A stretch of 64,000 nucleotides of DNA from Inhella crocodyli (GCF_004004565.1 NZ_SACM01000001.1:1364001-1428000), one strand, 5' to 3'; positions 37,223-46,912 are shown, counted from the first letter of the stretch. Notes: generated from the letters alone by a model not told the origin. Program-made: numbers and translations.

Positions 37223-38314
37223 ATGAGCCTCAAATGCGGCATCGTGGGCTTGCCCAACGTCGGCAAGTCCACCCTCTTCAACGCCCTGACCAAAGCCGGC
37301 ATCGCCGCCGAGAACTACCCCTTCTGCACGATCGAGCCCAACGTGGGCATCGTCGAGCTGCCTGACCCGCGCCTGGCCCAGCTGTCGGAGATCGTGAAGC
37401 CCGAGCGCATCGTGCCGGCCATCGTCGAGTTCGTGGACATCGCCGGCCTGGTGGCCGGGGCCAGCAAAGGCGAAGGCTTGGGCAACCAGTTCCTGAGCCA
37501 CATCCGCGAGACCGACGCCATCGTCAACGTGGTGCGTTGCTTCGAGGACGAGAACGTCATCCACGTGAACGGCCGCGTCGACCCGATCGCCGACATCGAG
37601 GTCATCCAGACCGAGCTTTGCCTGGCCGACCTGGGCACTGTCGAGAAGAGCCTGCACCGCTACAACAAGGTGGCCCGCGCCGGCGACAAGGACGCCCAAG
37701 CCCTGGTCAAGGTGCTGGAGAAGTGCCAGGCCGCGCTGGACCAGGCCCAACCGGTGCGCGCCATCGACTTCAGCAAGGAAGAGCGCGCCATCCTCAAGCC
37801 CCTGTGCCTGATCACCGCCAAGCCGGCGATGTTCGTGGGCAACGTGGCGGAAGACGGCTTCGAGAACAACCCCTTCCTCGACCGCCTGCGCGAGTACGCC
37901 ACCAAGCAAAACGCCCCTGTGGTGGCCATCTGCGCCAAGACCGAGGCCGAGCTCTCGGAGATGAGCGACGAGGACAAGGCCATGTTCCTGGCCGAGATGG
38001 GCCAGGACGAGCCCGGCTTGAACCGCCTCATCCGCGCCGGCTTCAAGCTGCTGGGCCTGCAGACCTACTTCACCGCCGGGGTGAAAGAAGTGCGCGCCTG
38101 GACCATCCACCAGGGCGACACCGCCCCGCAGGCCGCGGGCGTCATCCACACCGACTTCGAACGCGGCTTCATCCGCGCGCAGACCATCGCCTTCGACGAC
38201 TTCATCGCCTACAAGGGCGAGCAAGGCGCCAAAGACGCCGGCAAGATGCGCGCGGAAGGCAAGGAGTACGTGGTCAAGGACGGCGACGTGCTGAACTTCT
38301 TGTTCAACGTCTGA
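37223..38314 (+). CDS. ychF: YchF/Obg-like ATPase
   Basis: YchF is a universally conserved P-loop ATPase bound to ribosomes, linked to stress responses. The 363-residue product has G1 [17 protein letters not shown]2/G3 [22 protein letters not shown], the coiled-coil insertion, and the C-terminal TGS domain ([19 protein letters not shown] to [12 protein letters not shown]). It is standard in length and is followed by a strong terminator hairpin. Confidence 0.98.
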   Translation: MSLKCGIVGLPNVGKSTLFNALTKAGIAAENYPFCTIEPNVGIVELPDPRLAQLSEIVKPERIVPAIVEFVDIAGLVAGASKGEGLGNQFLSHIRETDAIVNVVRCFEDENVIHVNGRVDPIADIEVIQTELCLADLGTVEKSLHRYNKVARAGDKDAQALVKVLEKCQAALDQAQPVRAIDFSKEERAILKPLCLITAKPAMFVGNVAEDGFENNPFLDRLREYATKQNAPVVAICAKTEAELSEMSDEDKAMFLAEMGQDEPGLNRLIRAGFKLLGLQTYFTAGVKEVRAWTIHQGDTAPQAAGVIHTDFERGFIRAQTIAFDDFIAYKGEQGAKDAGKMRAEGKEYVVKDGDVLNFLFNV

Positions 38315-38327
38315 CACCACCCCTGCG

Positions 38328-38362
38328 AATGAAAACGGCGCCCTGCAAGGCGCCGTTTTCAT
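38328..38362. terminator. Bidirectional terminator between ychF and the convergent membrane gene
   Basis: A perfect inverted repeat of about 15 bp, with core AAAACGGCGCC (38332-38342) and GGCGCCGTTTT (38349-38359) around loop CTGCAA, has T runs on both strands. It lies 14 bp after ychF and 25 bp from the end of the convergent gene, so it can terminate both transcripts. Confidence 0.88.
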
Positions 38363-38386
38363 TTGGAAGGGCGGGACCAACGCGGT

Positions 38387-39175
38387 TCAGGCCCCGCGCG
38401 GTGGGGCGGCGCGCCAGCCCCACCCCACCACCCCCGCCCCCAAGGCCACCCCGAGCAAGGCCTGCACCGCGGGGGGTGTGGCGGCCCAGCTTTGGCACAG
38501 GGCATTCCAGGCGTTCAGGTCCCCGAAGAACTGGAAACCCACGCTCTGTACCACCAATACGCCAGCCGCCCACAGGTAGGGCTTGGCGTGCTGCCGGGCT
38601 TGCAGGGCCAGCGCGACGGCGATGGCCAAGGCCACCAGCTGGGCCAACTGCACGCTGCCGGCAAAGCGCGGCAAGTCTTCCAGCCCGCGCATGGCGAAGG
38701 GCGGCAGGAACCCGGTGAACAAGCGGGCCAGCACCGGGCTGACCAACAGCAAGGGGGTGGCCATCAGCCAGCCGGCGTGCGCCGCCACGCGCCGGCGCTG
38801 GGCCAGGGCGGCGGCCACGAAGCCGGCAAAGCCCAAGGTGGCGAAGAAGTCGATGGCGATCAGGCGGTGGGCGTACATCGCATGGAACGGGCTCTTGCCT
38901 TGCGCCATGGTGCCCATCACCAGCAGCCCCCCGGCCAGGAAGGCCGGCACCAACAGCACGGCGCTGGTGCCCAGGAGGCGGTGGCCGGCGCGCCGTCCGC
39001 CATGGATCAACAGGCCCTGCGCCACCAGCAGCAGCATCCACAGCGTGGCGGTCACGCCGTGCACGTGGAACTGCCAGGGCACGGCGTCGAGCTTGCCGAA
39101 ATAACTGGGCCAAAAGGCCAAGCCGGTCAGGCCGAGCAAGAGCAGCAGGTACAACCAAGCGCGGGGATAGGGCAT
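38387..39175 (-). CDS. Multi-spanning membrane protein of unknown function
   Basis: The 262-residue product is almost entirely membrane, with about seven segments (AWLYLLLLLGLTGLAFWP, ATLWMLLLVAQGLLIHGG, AVLLVPAFLAGGLLVMG and others). Several His residues near the membrane (FHVHG, HAMYAHRL, IHGG) could hold a metal or haem but this is speculative. ATG at 39175. The family is not recognised; conserved neighbours do not suggest a function. Confidence 0.65.
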   Translation of the reverse strand: MPYPRAWLYLLLLLGLTGLAFWPSYFGKLDAVPWQFHVHGVTATLWMLLLVAQGLLIHGGRRAGHRLLGTSAVLLVPAFLAGGLLVMGTMAQGKSPFHAMYAHRLIAIDFFATLGFAGFVAAALAQRRRVAAHAGWLMATPLLLVSPVLARLFTGFLPPFAMRGLEDLPRFAGSVQLAQLVALAIAVALALQARQHAKPYLWAAGVLVVQSVGFQFFGDLNAWNALCQSWAATPPAVQALLGVALGAGVVGWGWRAAPPRGA

Positions 39176-39303
39176 GGACTTCGACTCCTTCAACAGGGCG
39201 GACCACGCTGGCCCCAAAACGCAGGTCAGCAACGCGCAGCATAGACACCGCGAGGCCGGGCCACAGCCCGCAAGCAGGGGGTCGGCCCGGCGATGATGGC
39301 GGC

Positions 39304-39816
39304 ATGACCGAATTCACTGTGCTCGACCGACCGCCACCCCCGTCCTCGCTGTTGGCCCAACGCGCCGCGCAGGGCGAGTACGTCGACGCCTACTGCCTCC
39401 AAGTGCCTGCGCCTGCTGCACTGCCGGGCTGGGTGGTCGCCTTCTACGGCACCCGTCTCTTTGCCGCCGAGCGCTGCGTGCTGGCCCTGCTCGGCCACCC
39501 TTCTCGGCGCGCCCAGGCCCATGCGCTGGCCCAGGGCGAGCGCGAGGGCTTTGCCGCCTGGATGGTCACTGCGCGGCGCAGCGACGAGCTCTTGCTGACC
39601 GAGGCCTCGGGGCGCACGCGCTCGTGGCTGTCGGTGCAATCCTTGGACCCAGGCAGCCTGCTGTGGTTCGGGTCGGCGCTGCGCACCCGGCAGCAAGACG
39701 CCGACGGACGCCCGCGTTTGACCGGCGCGATGAAGGCCTTGCTGGGCCTGCACGAGCGCTACTCCCGCGCCCTGCTGCGCGCCGGCGCCCGCGACCTGCT
39801 GCGGGGTGCCGCATGA
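39304..39816 (+). CDS. Conserved hypothetical protein
   Basis: The 170-residue soluble protein has an ordered alpha/beta composition and pieces such as GYVDAYCLQ-like EYVDAYCLQVPAPAALPGW, FYGTRLFAAERCVL and TRSWLSVQSLDPGSLLWFGSAL. I do not recognise a characterised family. It overlaps the next gene by ATGA, so the two are probably co-translated; the flavoprotein partner gives no substrate hint. Confidence 0.7.
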   Translation: MTEFTVLDRPPPPSSLLAQRAAQGEYVDAYCLQVPAPAALPGWVVAFYGTRLFAAERCVLALLGHPSRRAQAHALAQGEREGFAAWMVTARRSDELLLTEASGRTRSWLSVQSLDPGSLLWFGSALRTRQQDADGRPRLTGAMKALLGLHERYSRALLRAGARDLLRGAA

Positions 39817-41018
39817 AGGCCCGGGTGGTGGGCGGCGGCCCGGCGGGCCTGATGGCCGCCGACGTGCTCAGCCAAGCCGGCTGGGCCGTGGACCTGTACG
39901 ACGCCATGCCCAGCGTGGGCCGCAAGTTCTTGCTGGCCGGGCGCGGGGGTTTGAACCTCACGCACAGCGAGCCCTACGACCGCTTCGTCGCGCGCTTCGG
40001 CGCGCGCGCACCGGCCTTGCAGGCCGCCCTGGACGCCTTCACGCCGGACGACCTGCGCGCCTGGGCGGCGGACCTGGGCGTGGACACCTTCGTCGGCAGC
40101 TCGGGCCGCGTGTTCCCCACCGACCTGAAGGCCGCGCCGCTGCTGCGCGCGTGGCTGCGCCGCCTGCACGCGCAGGGCGTGCACTTCCACAGCCGGCACC
40201 GCTGGCTGGGCTGGGACGAGGACGGCGCGCTGCGCTTTGCCACGCCGGCCGGCGAGGCCCGTGTGCCCGCGGCGCCCACGCTGCTGGCCCTGGGGGGCGC
40301 CAGTTGGGCCCGCCTGGGCAGCGACGGCGCTTGGGTGCCGGTGCTGCAAGCCGCGGGCGCAGAACTCGCGCCGCTGCAGCCCAGCAACTGCGGCTTTGCC
40401 GTGGAAGGCGGCTGGAGCGCGTTCCTGCGCGAACGCTTTGCCGGTCAGCCGGTCAAGCCCGTGAGCCTGACGTTTGAAGGCCGCACGCAACAGGGCGAGT
40501 TCGTGCTCACCGACGATGGCGTGGAAGGCAGCTTGGTGTACGCCTTCAGCGCCGCGCTGCGCGACGCCATCGCCCGCGACGGCCAGGCCACCCTGCACCT
40601 GGACCTGCTGCCGCAGCACCCGCTGGACAAGGTGCGCGAGATCCTGAACCGCGGCCTGGGCGCCAAGAGCCTGGCCAGCTTCTTGAAGAGCCAGTTCAAG
40701 CTCAGCGGGCTGAAACCCGCGCTGCTGCACGAGGTGTTGGGCGCCAGCAAGGACCCGGCCGCGCTGGCCGCCACGCTCAAGGCCCTGCCTCTGACCCTGG
40801 TCGCCACGCGCCCCATCGACGAGGCCATCAGCACGGCTGGCGGCGTGCGCTTCGAAGGCCTGGACGCCGGCTACCAACTGCGCGCCAAGCCGGGCGTGTG
40901 GGTGGCGGGCGAGATGCTGGACTGGGAGGCCCCCACGGGCGGCTACCTGCTGACCGCCTGCCTGGCCACGGGCCGCGCGGCGGCTCAGGGGATCTTGTCG
41001 GCCGCCGTGCCGGGCTGA
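39813..41018 (+). CDS. HI0933/YhiN-family flavoprotein
   Basis: The 401-residue protein has an N-terminal FAD-binding motif (VVGGGPAGLMAADVLSQAG), the family signature VGRKFLLAGRGGLNLTHSE, and a C-terminal FAD segment (TAGGVRFEGLDAGYQLRAKPG, then WVAGEMLDWEAPTGGYLL). It fits a TIGR03862-type uncharacterised flavoprotein. ATG at 39813 overlaps the preceding gene; the longer frame upstream is a shadow. It overlaps the convergent DUF1272 gene by 34 bp. Confidence 0.87.
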   Translation: MKARVVGGGPAGLMAADVLSQAGWAVDLYDAMPSVGRKFLLAGRGGLNLTHSEPYDRFVARFGARAPALQAALDAFTPDDLRAWAADLGVDTFVGSSGRVFPTDLKAAPLLRAWLRRLHAQGVHFHSRHRWLGWDEDGALRFATPAGEARVPAAPTLLALGGASWARLGSDGAWVPVLQAAGAELAPLQPSNCGFAVEGGWSAFLRERFAGQPVKPVSLTFEGRTQQGEFVLTDDGVEGSLVYAFSAALRDAIARDGQATLHLDLLPQHPLDKVREILNRGLGAKSLASFLKSQFKLSGLKPALLHEVLGASKDPAALAATLKALPLTLVATRPIDEAISTAGGVRFEGLDAGYQLRAKPGVWVAGEMLDWEAPTGGYLLTACLATGRAAAQGILSAAVPG

Positions 41019-41263
41019 GCGTCGGCGCAAGCCGCGTGCGGCTGGCGCACGCGCTGCGTGCTCGCCGGGTTGCGCGCCAGCGCGTCGCCCACGCGGCGGG
41101 GCCGGGGCTGCAGCTCGCCGCCGCAGTTGGGGCACCGTCCGCCCAGGCGCTGGCGCACGCAGTCGTCGCAGAAGGTGCACTCGAAGCTGCACACCATGGC
41201 GCCGGGCGCGTCGGCCGGCAGGTCGCGGTCGCAGCACTCGCAGTTGGGGCGCATCTGCAGCAT
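40985..41263 (-). CDS. DUF1272 zinc-ribbon protein
   Basis: The 92-residue protein begins MLQMRPNCECCDRDLP and has a run of eight Cys in four pairs (CECC, CSFECTFCDDC, CPNC), the DUF1272 pattern for a structural zinc site. ATG at 41263 matches the family start; an in-frame GTG at 41281 gives six extra residues. Function unknown. Its 3' end overlaps the convergent flavoprotein gene. Confidence 0.85.
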   Translation of the reverse strand: MLQMRPNCECCDRDLPADAPGAMVCSFECTFCDDCVRQRLGGRCPNCGGELQPRPRRVGDALARNPASTQRVRQPHAACADAQPGTAADKIP

Positions 41264-41270
41264 GGGGGTC

Positions 41271-41810
41271 TCAATGCTCACCGCACACCGGATTGGGCGC
41301 GCCGTACTGCAGGCGCATCACCGCGGCACTGCCGCCGGCATCCACAACGGGCTGCACCACGTAGGCCCAGCCGAACTGGTTCTCGCAGGGCGCCGGCACG
41401 GCACGGCCGCTCAGGGCCTTGACGATCTCGGCCACGGTGTTGCTGTGGCCCACCACCAGCACGCGGCCGCTCAGGCGCTGCACCGCGGCCGCCACCTCGG
41501 CCACGTGGGCCGGCAGCTCGCCTTTGCGGATGGCGACCACCTGGGGCGTCAGGCCCCGGGCGCGGGCCAGCGGGGCAGCGGTCTCTTGGGTGCGGCGCCA
41601 ATGGCTGGTGACGATGGCGTCGATGCCCGCGTCGCTGCCGATCTGCGCGAGCAAGGCGGCGCGCTCGGCGCCTTCCGGCGTCAGCGTGGGGTCGCCAGCG
41701 GGCTCGGCCGCGCGCTCGGCGTGGCGAACCACCAGCACGAGGCTGGGGGCGGCGCTGGCACTGCCCCACACCACCAGGCCGCCGAGCAGCCAGGGAATCC
41801 AACGGGGCAT
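41271..41810 (-). CDS. Exported histidine phosphatase
   Basis: The 179-residue product has a signal peptide (MPRWIPWLLGGLVVWGSASA) followed by the phosphatase motif VVRHAERA (catalytic His), TSHWRRTQET and VVGHSNT. This SixA/phosphoglycerate-mutase-like fold acts in the periplasm here. Substrate unknown. The DUF1272 gene lies just downstream (7-bp gap from the ATG at 41263). Confidence 0.88.
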   Translation of the reverse strand: MPRWIPWLLGGLVVWGSASAAPSLVLVVRHAERAAEPAGDPTLTPEGAERAALLAQIGSDAGIDAIVTSHWRRTQETAAPLARARGLTPQVVAIRKGELPAHVAEVAAAVQRLSGRVLVVGHSNTVAEIVKALSGRAVPAPCENQFGWAYVVQPVVDAGGSAAVMRLQYGAPNPVCGEH

Positions 41811-41868
41811 GTCACGCCTACTGGTTGACGAAGGGGCGCCAGCATCGCACGGCGGCCACAATCCGACG

Positions 41869-43074
41869 ATGAGCCTTCCGACCTCCCTCGCCAATCCCGC
41901 CGCGCCTGCGTTGACCTGGATCTCCACCGACGGAGAACCCCTGAGCGCCCGCTGGCACAGCGGCAGCGGCGCCCCCGCCCCCAAGCGCATCCGCGCCGTG
42001 GACGACAGCATCAACGCCGACGCCGCCTACAAGTTGGTGTGCGAAGGCACCGCGCTGGTGTGGGAGGGCGACTACCACCAGGCCCGGCAGATGCTGCAAG
42101 CCATAGCCCACCGCATCGACCGCCGCCGCGCGCGCAAACCGGCCACCGCCAAAGCGCCGGTGGCCTCGCCGGCCGACGCCTTCCACCAGCACCGCAAGGG
42201 CCAGGCCGAACGCGCCCGCATCCTGGGCCTGTTGGTGATGCGCCTGACGCCCGAGTTGCAACTGCCACTGCGCCGTGCGCCCGACCTGGCCCTCGCCGCC
42301 CGCGCGGCCATCGGCCCGCAGACCGAAGGCACCTTGGTGAGCCTGCGCGAGCTGCTGGGCTGGATCGGCGCCTGGGAATGGCGCCAGCAAGGCGTGCCGG
42401 TGCCGGCCCTGGGCCTGCGCAAGAACGGCGAAATCGCGCGCATCCACCCCTGGTACGGCGTGTTCAGCCCGGTGCGCGGGGAGTACCTGGAGCTGGTGCT
42501 GCAAGCGCCGTTGCCCGAAGCCCTGAAGGCGGAAGGTGCCTGGGCCATGGACATCGGCACGGGCACCGGCGTCGTCGCTGCGGTGCTGGCCCAGCGGGGC
42601 GTGGCCCGCACCGAGGCCACCGACCTCAGCCCCAGCGCCCTGGCCTGCGCGCTGGACAACCTGCAGCGCCTGGGCCTGCAGCACAAGGTCAAGCTCACCC
42701 AGGCCGACCTGTTCCCCGACGGCCGCGCCGCGCTGGTGGTGTGCAACCCGCCCTGGCTGCCGGCGCGCCCCAGCAGCGCGCTGGAGGCCGCCATCTACGA
42801 CCCCGACAGCCGCATGCTCAAGGGCTTCTTGAACGGGCTGGCGGCGCACCTGGTGCCGGGGGGCGAAGGCTGGCTGATCCTGTCCGACCTGGCCGAGCAC
42901 CTGGGCCTGCGCACCCGCGCCGAGCTGGAGGCCTGGATCGCCAGCGCCGGCCTGCAGGTGCTGGCGCGCCTGGAGATTCGCCCCACGCACGGCAAGGCCA
43001 GCGACAAGGCCGACCCCCTGCACGCCGCGCGCGCCAAGGAAACCACCTCGCTGTGGCGCCTCGCCGCGCTTTGA
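41869..43074 (+). CDS. SAM-dependent methyltransferase with NPPW motif
   Basis: The 401-residue protein has a C-terminal methyltransferase domain with motif I (AMDIGTGTGVVAAVLAQRG), and the motif IV NPPW in LVVCNPPWLPARPSSALE, typical of N-methyltransferases acting on Gln, nucleobases or RNA (PrmC/RsmC-like). The N-terminal 170 residues are specific to this group. ATG at 41869; a TACAAT-like element lies just upstream. Substrate unproven. Confidence 0.83.
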   Translation: MSLPTSLANPAAPALTWISTDGEPLSARWHSGSGAPAPKRIRAVDDSINADAAYKLVCEGTALVWEGDYHQARQMLQAIAHRIDRRRARKPATAKAPVASPADAFHQHRKGQAERARILGLLVMRLTPELQLPLRRAPDLALAARAAIGPQTEGTLVSLRELLGWIGAWEWRQQGVPVPALGLRKNGEIARIHPWYGVFSPVRGEYLELVLQAPLPEALKAEGAWAMDIGTGTGVVAAVLAQRGVARTEATDLSPSALACALDNLQRLGLQHKVKLTQADLFPDGRAALVVCNPPWLPARPSSALEAAIYDPDSRMLKGFLNGLAAHLVPGGEGWLILSDLAEHLGLRTRAELEAWIASAGLQVLARLEIRPTHGKASDKADPLHAARAKETTSLWRLAAL

Positions 43075-43084
43075 GTTCATCGCC

Positions 43085-44311
43085 ATGACCACCTCGCCCC
43101 GCGCCACGCCGTACTGGTCCCTCGTGCTCGTGGCGGCCGCCATCCTGATGGTGACCATGGGCGCGCGGCAGAGCATGGGCCTGTTCATCGCGCCCATGAG
43201 CCGCGACACCGGCCTGTCCATCGTGGACATCAGCTTCGCGCTGGCCATCGGCCAGTTCGTCTGGGGCGCGTCGCAGCCGGTGTTCGGCATCGTGGCCGAC
43301 CGCTTCGGCCCCACCAAAGTCGTCGTGCTGGGCGGCCTGCTGCTGGCCGCGGGCACGGCGCTCACGCCCTTCGTGCGCAGCGAGTGGGCGCTGATGGTCA
43401 CCCTGGGCGTGATGGCCGCCGCTGGGGCGGGCGCGGGCAGTTTTTCGATCCTCATCGGCGCGGCCGCGCAGCGCCTGCCGGCCGAAAAGCGCAGCAGCGC
43501 CTCGGGCGTCATCAACGCCGGCGGCAGCTTCGGGCAGGCGGTGTTCGCGCCCATCAACCAGGCGCTCATCAGCGCACTGGGCTGGGTGCAGGCCATGTGG
43601 ACGCTGGCGCTCATCACCCTGGCCACCCTGCCCTTGGCCTGGAAGTTGGGCGGCGGCAAGGCCGGCAGCCCGGCCCCCGGCGCGGTGGCCGCCCCGGCAG
43701 GCCCCAGCCTGGGCCAGCAGCTGCGCGAGGCCTTCGCCGACCGCAGCTACTGGTGCCTGCACCTGGGCTTCTTCACCTGCGGTTTTCACATCGCGTTCTT
43801 GGTCACGCACCTGCCCGGCGAAGTCGGCCTGTGCGGCCTGCCCGCCAGCGTGGCCGCCACTTCGCTGGCCGTCATTGGCGTGGCCAACATCGCCGGCAGC
43901 CTGATGGCCGGTGCGGCCGGCAACCGCTTCCGCATGAAGTACATCCTGTTCTGGATGTACGGCACCCGCGCGCTGGCCATCTTGGTCTACCTGGCCGCGC
44001 CCAAAACCGCGCTGACCTTCTACGTCTTTGCCGCCGTGCTCGGCTTCACCTGGCTGGCCACGGTGCCGCCCACCGCCGGCCTGGTGGGCAAGCTCTTCGG
44101 CACGCGCCACCTGGCGACCCTGTTCGGCATGACGCTGCTAAGCCACCAAATCGGCGGCTTCTTCGGCGCCTACTTCGGCGGCTTGGCCTTCGCGCGCTGG
44201 AACAGCTATGAGTCCATGTGGTGGGCCGACATCGCGCTGGCCGCCGCGGCCGCCGTCATCAACCTGCCCATCCGCGAGGCCAAGCTACCGCCGCGCGCCC
44301 AACCCGCTTGA
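43085..44311 (+). CDS. MFS transporter, MCT/OFA-like
   Basis: The 408-residue protein has 12 predicted membrane segments and the MFS signature DRFGPTKVVVLGG between TM2 and TM3. GARQSMGLFIAPMSRDTGLS resembles monocarboxylate/oxalate-formate transporters. It starts 10 bp after the methyltransferase and ends 8 bp before the depolymerase-like gene, so it may be co-transcribed. It could import an acid released by that hydrolase; this link is speculative. Confidence 0.9.
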   Translation: MTTSPRATPYWSLVLVAAAILMVTMGARQSMGLFIAPMSRDTGLSIVDISFALAIGQFVWGASQPVFGIVADRFGPTKVVVLGGLLLAAGTALTPFVRSEWALMVTLGVMAAAGAGAGSFSILIGAAAQRLPAEKRSSASGVINAGGSFGQAVFAPINQALISALGWVQAMWTLALITLATLPLAWKLGGGKAGSPAPGAVAAPAGPSLGQQLREAFADRSYWCLHLGFFTCGFHIAFLVTHLPGEVGLCGLPASVAATSLAVIGVANIAGSLMAGAAGNRFRMKYILFWMYGTRALAILVYLAAPKTALTFYVFAAVLGFTWLATVPPTAGLVGKLFGTRHLATLFGMTLLSHQIGGFFGAYFGGLAFARWNSYESMWWADIALAAAAAVINLPIREAKLPPRAQPA

Positions 44312-44319
44312 GGACGCCC

Positions 44320-45312
44320 ATGCGCTTGGCTGCCCTGCTCCTCGTTTCGACCTTGGCCACCGCCCCCGCGTTGGCGGCCGATGCCCCTCCGCCCCCGGAA
44401 CTGCCTCGCCTCGGCGTGCAAGCCGACGGCGCCACGGTGTCGGGCGTGTCTTCGGGCGCCTACTTGGCGGTGCAATTGCACCTGTCGCAAGGCTCGCTGT
44501 TCGCCCGCGGTGTGGCGGCCGTGGCCGGTGGGCCCTTTGGCTGCGCGCAGGGCTCGGTGCTGCAAGCCTTGGGGCCCTGCCTCGGCCGCAGCCCCATCGA
44601 CGTGCCGCTGCTGGTGCAACGCACCCAGGCGCTGGTGACCCAGGGCGAGATCCCGCCGCTGACCGCGCAGCAGAACGCCCGCGTCTACCTGTTCAGCGGC
44701 GCCAAGGACACGGTGGTCAACGTGGCCACCACCCAAGCCCTGCAAGCCCAGTTGCAGGCCCTGCTGCCCCACGCCCACATCACCGCACGCACCGACGTGC
44801 CTGCCGCGCACGGCTGGGTGGTCGACCGCGAAGGCGGCGACTGCGATCGCATGGCCGCGCCGCACCTGCTGAACTGCGGCGTCGACCTGGCGGGCGCACT
44901 GCTGCAGCACCTGCTGGGGCCGCTGAACGCCCGCGCCGATGCGGTTCCCGAGGGCGCGCTGCGGGCCTTCGACCAACGCCCCTTCCACACCGGGCCGGAC
45001 CTGGGGCCGCAAGGCTTTGTGTTCGTGCCCCCGGCCTGCGAAGCCGGCGGCTGCCGCGTGCACGTGGCGCTGCACGGCTGCCAGATGAACGCCGGCTTCG
45101 TGGGCGAGGCCTTCGCGCGGCGCAGCGGGCTCAACGCGTGGGCCGCCACCAACCGGCTGGTGGTGCTGTACCCGCAAACCGGGCCGGGCGCGGTGAACGG
45201 GTGCTGGGATTGGTGGGGCTATGGCGGGGCCGGGTACCTGGGGCGGAACGCGCCGCAGATGAAGGCGATTGCGGGCATGGTGGCGCGCTTGCAGGAATCG
45301 CCCACGCGCTGA
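44320..45312 (+). CDS. Extracellular PHA depolymerase-like hydrolase (type 2 catalytic domain)
   Basis: The 330-residue product has a signal peptide (MRLAALLLVSTLATAPALAA) and an alpha/beta-hydrolase domain with lipase box GVSSGAYLAVQLHLS, then FSGAKDTVV (Asp) and CRVHVALHGCQM (His region). Several Cys support disulfides. This fits short-chain PHA depolymerases with type 2 catalytic domain. It lacks the linker and substrate-binding domain of long PHB depolymerases. It may be a T2SS or Sec substrate. Confidence 0.85.
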   Translation: MRLAALLLVSTLATAPALAADAPPPPELPRLGVQADGATVSGVSSGAYLAVQLHLSQGSLFARGVAAVAGGPFGCAQGSVLQALGPCLGRSPIDVPLLVQRTQALVTQGEIPPLTAQQNARVYLFSGAKDTVVNVATTQALQAQLQALLPHAHITARTDVPAAHGWVVDREGGDCDRMAAPHLLNCGVDLAGALLQHLLGPLNARADAVPEGALRAFDQRPFHTGPDLGPQGFVFVPPACEAGGCRVHVALHGCQMNAGFVGEAFARRSGLNAWAATNRLVVLYPQTGPGAVNGCWDWWGYGGAGYLGRNAPQMKAIAGMVARLQESPTR

Positions 45313-45341
45313 CCGGCTCAACCCAAGGGGTCGCTGCGTCC

Positions 45342-46040
45342 TCAGACCCGACCACGGGCGGGGATCAAGGCCCCGTGCAGTGGCTCTGCCTCGGGCGACA
45401 GCAAAAAGGCCACCACTTTGGCCAGGGCCGTGGGGGTCACCCAGCGGCTGGCGTCGGCATCGGGCATGGCCGCGCGGTTGGCGGGGGTGTCCAGCAAGCT
45501 GGGCAGCACCGCGTGCACCCTCAAGGCACTGGCCTTGAACTCCTCCGCCAGCGCCTCGGTGAACCGCGCCACGCCCGCCTTGGCCGCGGCGTAGGCCCCC
45601 ATGCCGGCGCCGGTCCGCTCCGCGGCAGCCGCTCCCACGTTCACCACGCACCCGCCGCCGCTGGCCAGCAACGCCGGCAGGGCCGCCTGCGTGCTGCACA
45701 CCGCACTGCGCAGGTTCGAGCGGTACATGGCCTCCCAGATCGCCAGGTCACCGCCCGCCACATCTTGCATCTGAAAGCCGCCGGCCACGTTGACCAAGCC
45801 GTCCAAACGTCCATGCCATTGCAGCACCTGCGCCATGGCGACGCGGGCCGCCTCGGGCTCGTCCAGTCGCACCTGACCCAGGCACATCAAACCGTCGTCG
45901 TCGGGGAGCGCCCCAGCGTCGGGCGCCGTCGCGGCATCCAGCAAGGCCACCTGCGCGCCCTGCGCCCGCAGCACCTGCCCCAAGGCGCGACCCAAGGCGC
46001 CAAAGCCACCGGTGACCACGATGACCGGGACGGCGCTCAT
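45342..46040 (-). CDS. Short-chain dehydrogenase/reductase
   Basis: The 232-residue SDR has the NAD(P) motif VTGGFGALGRALG, the NVAGG segment (LVNVAGGFQM) and the active-site Tyr/Lys in AYAAAKAGV. It is close to 3-oxoacyl-ACP-reductase-like SDRs. It overlaps the fatty-acid hydroxylase gene by ATGA on the same strand, so the pair may act on the same lipid substrate. Confidence 0.9.
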   Translation of the reverse strand: MSAVPVIVVTGGFGALGRALGQVLRAQGAQVALLDAATAPDAGALPDDDGLMCLGQVRLDEPEAARVAMAQVLQWHGRLDGLVNVAGGFQMQDVAGGDLAIWEAMYRSNLRSAVCSTQAALPALLASGGGCVVNVGAAAAERTGAGMGAYAAAKAGVARFTEALAEEFKASALRVHAVLPSLLDTPANRAAMPDADASRWVTPTALAKVVAFLLSPEAEPLHGALIPARGRV

Positions 46041-46912
46041 GCCAACTCCTGCTCGGCGTCGTCGTCGTAGGGCTTGCCGCCCGGGCGCAAGGCCGAGTGG
46101 ATGCGGCGCGAACGCACCAAGGGGTAGAACATCTGTGCCGCCCAGTGCTCGTCGCCGAACAGCTTGTCGTCCACCAGCCCCACCTCAGGCGGGTAGCGGC
46201 GGGTGATGTGGGCGCTGCCGAAGAGCATGTCCCACACAAACAGCAGGTTGCCGAAGTTGCCCTTGTAGTGCCCCACGCCATCGCGGTTGCTCATGGCGTG
46301 GTGGGCCCAATGCGTGGCCGGGGTGGAAATGGTGCGCTCCAGCACCCAGGCCAAGGGGCGCAGAACCGGCTGCCGGTACAGGACTTCGTCCCACCGCCAG
46401 GCGCAATGGGCCCCCAAGATCACGGCGATCTTGACCACCACGTACACGAGGTACACCGCCCCAAACCCCAGGTAGAGCAGCACGCCAGACAGCCACAGGC
46501 CGGGCATGAGCAGGTAGTAGAAGAAGTTGTTGCGGTAGGTCACGCGGATGCTCATGTACCGGGCCGAATGGTGGGCGCGATGCAAAGGCCACAGCAACGG
46601 CGTGTGCGACAGGCGGTGCCACCAGTACTGGGTCATGTCGTCGGCCAGCAGCAGCACGCCCACCATGGCCCACCAGGGCCAATCGGCCAGCGCATTGCGT
46701 TGCTCGGGCAGGAGCCAGGCGCACAGGGCATTGCTGCCCAAGAGGGCCGTCGGCTGCGCCACGGCGAGCAAGCTGACAAACATCAGGCCCTCGAGCCAGG
46801 TGTCATTGCGGCTCGCCCGGACGGTGGTTTGGTAACGGCGCGTGGCGAACTCCATGCCCGCAAAGCCCAGGATGAGGCAAAGGATCAGCGTGTTCTGCAG
46901 CAGCGGGTTCAT
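46037..46912 (-). CDS. Fatty acid hydroxylase / sterol desaturase family protein
   Basis: The 291-residue membrane di-iron enzyme has His boxes WWHRLSH, LHRAHHS and HWAHHA between four to five membrane segments. Family members hydroxylate or desaturate lipid chains. ATG at 46912 is used; the longer frame upstream runs into the divergent promoter region. Its neighbour on the same strand is an SDR, and a LysR regulator is divergent, an arrangement typical of a regulator-controlled operon. Confidence 0.9.
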   Translation of the reverse strand: MNPLLQNTLILCLILGFAGMEFATRRYQTTVRASRNDTWLEGLMFVSLLAVAQPTALLGSNALCAWLLPEQRNALADWPWWAMVGVLLLADDMTQYWWHRLSHTPLLWPLHRAHHSARYMSIRVTYRNNFFYYLLMPGLWLSGVLLYLGFGAVYLVYVVVKIAVILGAHCAWRWDEVLYRQPVLRPLAWVLERTISTPATHWAHHAMSNRDGVGHYKGNFGNLLFVWDMLFGSAHITRRYPPEVGLVDDKLFGDEHWAAQMFYPLVRSRRIHSALRPGGKPYDDDAEQELA

